64,000 nt of DNA, from the NCBI RefSeq assembly GCF_001649575.2, contig NC_051439.1, positions 13,406,521-13,470,520 on the forward strand. The letters run 5' to 3'. Positions 59,973-64,000 of the stretch are shown here, piece by piece; positions within the stretch are counted from its first letter, which is position 1, and each line of letters starts with the position of its first letter. The stretch comes from Kryptolebias marmoratus. Taxonomy: Eukaryota; Chordata; Actinopteri; Cyprinodontiformes; Rivulidae. The notes under the pieces are model-generated. The model saw only the letters and a list, made by a program, of their open reading frames with translations. It did not search any database and had not been told where the DNA came from. The position numbers and the translations under genes were made by a program.

Positions 59973-62900
59973 ATGTCAACCCTGAGTTGACTACATTGTT
60001 TAAAGGCGTCATTCCACAGATATTGTTTTTGGCCATATATTTTTTAAACTTTTTACCAATTCAAACGTGTACACTATCACAGGCCTAGCGTTCCTTGAAG
60101 AAATACCTGTCACCCGCTGCCATTTATGACAGTTTTAATCAAAAATGACTGCCACAGCCACGTCTCGACATGTAATACGTGTAAACTTTACCTCAGTAGC
60201 TCCTTTTGAGTGAGGTGTTTAGCTGTAGCAGCTGTCTTGAAAGTCAATTGTAGATGTACAACTAATGAATAATTTCTGAAAGTTTTATTCTAATCCAGAC
60301 AAACAAGCACCAGCAGAACGTTACGGCTCTGCTTTGGCCTTCAGTGTCCGGCGATTCAAAAGCATTAAAACCACAGAAGTTGTAAAGCTCCATTAGGAAT
60401 GATGTGATTTACTGTGTGCCCGAACAGCTTTGTGCATCTGCCTGCCTGCGTCCACATACTTGTGTTTTTTTTTACTACATTTTTCTGGAAAATCCAGTGC
60501 TATAGCAAGTTATTCTCGAGGCCCCGGGGTGCCACAGAGGTTTCGGTCAGGCAGGTTAGGTGACAAGGAAAGATGTTCTAACACGAATCGCCTACGTAAC
60601 GAAGCAGTGATTTAAAAGCTCCCTTTGAAAGCATTAATGGATATCATCAGCTACAGGTGGAGAAAGAATTTCCTCGCGCTCAGCCTCCATCAGGCGACGG
60701 CAGCTTAATTGGACCCTTTGGTTCCCACCGCTTCATTACAACCATATGATCCTCACAGCTTTATTGGCAACCCTTGTGCCTGAGGGGTGAAGGCAGAGAC
60801 TTAATGACCCGCCCTCTGTGAAGATGAGACCTCCAGGCTCCTCTGTGCTCAGCTTGAAGTCCTTCCTGAAAGGAAAGGGTTTCGGGTCGGGTCATAGAAG
60901 GAGGGTTCTGCCTAATGACTCATTTATCTTGCTTGTGAAGGCTGGTTAGATTTTGCAAAAGTTAGATTAACGTACAAAAATGCAGGCTTAAATGCCTACT
61001 TAATCCTGCACGGATTTGTGTTAAAGTGTGTATGACTAATTTGTCTCAGGCGGCTTGTGCAAGGCTCTTCCTATAACAATGGCCTGATGGAATCTCTGCC
61101 AGTGCGGCTTCGTGTCTTCGCTCTCGCACAAGTGGCTGGGCCGCTGCGAGTTTACAATCACTTCCTCAGTTCTGCGTGAAAACAGGAAGAGAGAAAAGTA
61201 ATCAAAAGAGGCCGTTTTCTGCGACCTTACATGACATGTTTTCCACTTTTTTTTTTACACAACGCCAGCCTACGGCTTATTAGTCAGCTTCAGAAAACAA
61301 TATAAGAACTGCAGAGAGGTGGTGTACAGCCGTACTCCGCCCAGGCTCTTACAAACCTAACCTGAACTGTCTTTGTGTGCGGCTTTCTCGGGTGTGGTTT
61401 GTCTGACTCACTTGTCTTCACTTCCTCTGAACCCCATCTGCAGAGCAGCACTTGTGCAGGTTGCTCCATTATTACGCTCGCCTCTGACTTCATGTCGGCC
61501 TACAGTGCGGCAGTCACGCCCATCTAGGTAATTGCAGGAGAATTTCTGATTCATTCCGACCCAGAAATTCCTGTCCTTAAAGTCAAACACTGTTATTACG
61601 GCAGTTTATTTATCACACAAACGGTAGGAGGGAACACCTACTCTGCACCACGTTTTGTAATGGCGTGGCTCAGTCACTGTTTGTCCTCATGGACACTGAA
61701 ATGATCGCTTTGGTTGTGAAACTGCTCCCCTCCCTGTCCTCCTGCGCGCCCTTGAGCGCGCTCTTAAAATTGGAGCTCGCGCAGAGCTCGGGTTTAAAGC
61801 GGGTACGAAAGTGGCTGAAAATGGCGTTGAGCTTCCTGCCGTGGGTACGGGCGCTGAATGGCACAAGAGAAATATATCACCGTTAGATGAACTGCTTTCC
61901 GTTCTGTGCTGCGAGGCGACCGGAGTGTGTGTTGGCTGCAGGTGTTTCAGAGCAGCTCTGCAAGCCAAATAAGGTTGGAAAAAGTGCGGCCGTGAAGTCC
62001 AAGGTACTCTGGGCAGCAGTCCAAAACGCATTCCTTCCATATCTCCAACTGAAGGTTACTCGCTGTGGTGAACTGACTAATTCAGGGAACCAGAAAATGA
62101 TTATGAAGTGTTGTAAGTGCACCTGACACGCTCGATACACAAAGTGTTCATGCAACCATTCACTTAGATGATTTAAGTCGCAAACTATCACGCTGGGGTT
62201 TCCACCATCCAGTTATCTTCTCGTCCGTATGGGTCCTCTAAATAATTTACAGATGTCTAACACAGCTGTATGAGTGTAAACCGGTTTGTTTATTTAGCTG
62301 TAACGCACTGAGAGTAAAGTGGATCAGAACCGAGTGGCAACAATCTTCCATTCTGGTGTGAGCAGTGCTTCAGTATGCTGGGAAGGAGAAAAGGAAATTA
62401 TTATTAGTGACACTTGGCTGCAAAGAACAGAAGCATGCTGTAATTTCCGTCTGCTGCCGAGGCGAAATGTGATAGTGTTTTGTTTTTTGTTTTTTGCTAG
62501 TTTGTGTGTCTGTTGGCAAAATATCTCATGAACCACTGGACGGATTTTATTGAAACACTCAAAGTAACCATTGGCTGTACGTCTACAACTAATTAACTTT
62601 GGGAGTCAACAGAATTCTTAACGGCTGCCGCAACTGACTTACTTTAGCCAGCTCAAACGTGGCTATATCTCAATCGGTTTTATAGATATTGAGCTAAATT
62701 TAAGTGTGGTAGGAGTTGAAAGTCATCTTTAACATATTTTGCGACCACTATTACATGATGCAAGATCTCTTAATATTGTACATGCATAAAAGGTGGACGA
62801 ATGCGGTGCACAGTTTACTGACCTTTGCCACAGAACATGTTTTCACAGAAACACTGGAGGGTGATGTTATCATCTTAGTGTGCAGTAATGCAGACCAAAA

Positions 62901-64000
62901 CATTCGTCCAGCGGCCGAGCCCTGACTGACAGGATGACGGAGATCCGTGTAAAAAAACAACCACAGAAGCTTTCATGAGCAGCTTGCCACCACCAAACTG
63001 TGTGTCTGACTTGATGGCAGTAATTACAGAGCAGTCAGGGTTGCGATGCTGCATCTGGATTAGGCAAATTGTGTTTGGAAGGAAACCTTATATCTGTGGC
63101 AAGCCGGGCTACTCACGATCCCCAGTCAGGCCGTCGTGAGAAGTAATGACTCAGGGAAACGTCGCGTGTGAGCACTGTTCCCGTCCCCAGTGCACCCCCC
63201 CCACCCCCCACTCTGTGCTGAGGCCAACACATCCTGATCATGACAAATACATCCCCGTGCTGGAAATGCACCAGGAACAGCAAACATAAGAAATGAGAAT
63301 TCCATGAACCACACAGCATAAAAGTAGTTTGAATTTTAATAAAAGGCTACCGGGACTAGTTAACATGTGTCGCTGGATTGTCAAGTGTGTCTATAAATAC
63401 AAGCACTAGTGGACTGTTCGGAATGGAAAAGGGGAGAGCGAGGAGTATATTGGCGTAGTGCTGGATTTGTGTCCCCTCTCAACTGCAGCCCAGCTGTATT
63501 AACAGCACCCCTGCAGGAGTACAGGAGGAGTCTGCATTGTGGCTCTATAAGCTCGATGTCCCACAGTGGTGCGGTGCCAATTCATGCCGTCAGAGAACTA
63601 CAGCAGAAACTATCAGCAATGTTGCATCGCTCCCATCATTCCCGACAGATAGCATGAATCGCACGTTCTGTTTTGGAAGGAAGGTCTCAGTGCGAAGCCT
63701 AAAGTTCAGTAAACTTACTTTGCCGCGTGAGAGATAGAAGGGAATCTGTGTGTGTGAGCAGTGGGGGGATGGGCGCAGGCACCTTAGAATCAGAGAAGTC
63801 ACACATTTTTTTTTTGCAGCTCTTCTATTTTTAAGCAGCCCAGTTTGATGTCTATTCTCGAGCCACTCCCTAATAGTTAGTGTGAAAATGAGTCTTCCTT
63901 TCTGGAGCAGCGTCTCTTGGCTCCTGGCAGCGTGATGGTGGTGACACAATGGATCCTCTGTGGCACTTGGCTGTGATGCAGCAGAGCGGAGCGCGCCACA
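59973..64000. other. region downstream of arf6 without a recognised gene
   Basis: About 4 kb. It holds an enhancer-like block (60630-60870), a copy of the dispersed repeat (62490-62740) and mixed unique sequence. Open frames of 60-119 codons occur on both strands, but none shows a domain or splice-supported structure. Confidence 0.65.
62490..62740 (+). repeat. dispersed teleost repeat, copy D
   Basis: GTTGGCAAAATATCTCATGA, CACTGGACGGATTTTATTGA, AAAGTAACCATTGGCTGTAC and ATTGAGCTAAATTTAAGTGT follow the same order as copy B at 31.4 kb, and on the same strand. Confidence 0.7.

Noticed and set aside
61687..62191. Overlapping minus-strand ORFs of 102-117 codons
   Set aside because: No domain or splice support; length is within chance for this sequence.

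Overview
The window is vertebrate nuclear DNA, almost certainly from a ray-finned (teleost) fish. It has short exons in long AT-rich introns, GT-AG splice sites, AATAAA signals, CpG-rich promoters and fish-type retroelement debris. Its proteins have clear vertebrate orthologues with fish-like differences. The species cannot be fixed from the sequence.

Four genes are supported. (1) kif26a (atypical kinesin KIF26A), minus strand: only the 5' part is present, as four coding exons between 35369 and 999, encoding about 345 N-terminal residues. The motor domain lies off the left edge. (2) A miR-203 primary-transcript gene, minus strand, about 38995 to 38325. It has a TATA box, a 140-bp intron, the hairpin in exon 2 and a poly(A) signal. 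(3) aspg (asparaginase homologue with ankyrin repeats), minus strand, 54216 to 40553. All 16 coding exons join in frame to give 639 residues. (4) arf6, plus strand, coding 57814-58341 in one exon, with a 5' untranslated exon and intron upstream and a long 3' UTR.

Layout: 1-35.4 kb is kif26a, mostly introns 2 and 3, with interspersed repeats and several enhancer-like blocks. 35.4-38.3 kb holds the kif26a promoter and a GC-rich island. 38.3-39.0 kb is the miR-203 unit. 39.0-40.5 kb is the miR-203 promoter and the aspg 3' UTR. 40.5-54.2 kb is aspg. 54.2-56.8 kb is the spacer between the head-to-head aspg and arf6 genes, with CRE and CTCF-like motifs. 56.8-60 kb is arf6. 60-64 kb has no recognised gene.

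The order aspg, mir-203, kif26a, all on one strand, matches human 14q32.33 as I recall it, so this is an old conserved block. Human ARF6 lies at 14q21, so its position beside aspg here is a local arrangement. The genes do not form a pathway: asparagine/lysophospholipid metabolism (aspg), epidermal differentiation control (miR-203), an atypical kinesin (kif26a) and a membrane-traffic GTPase (arf6).

I saw no prokaryote-type system, CRISPR array or intact autonomous transposon. The most informative observations are the complete miR-203 transcription unit, a solo LTR nested inside an inverted-repeat DNA element, and an overlapping upstream ORF in the kif26a leader.
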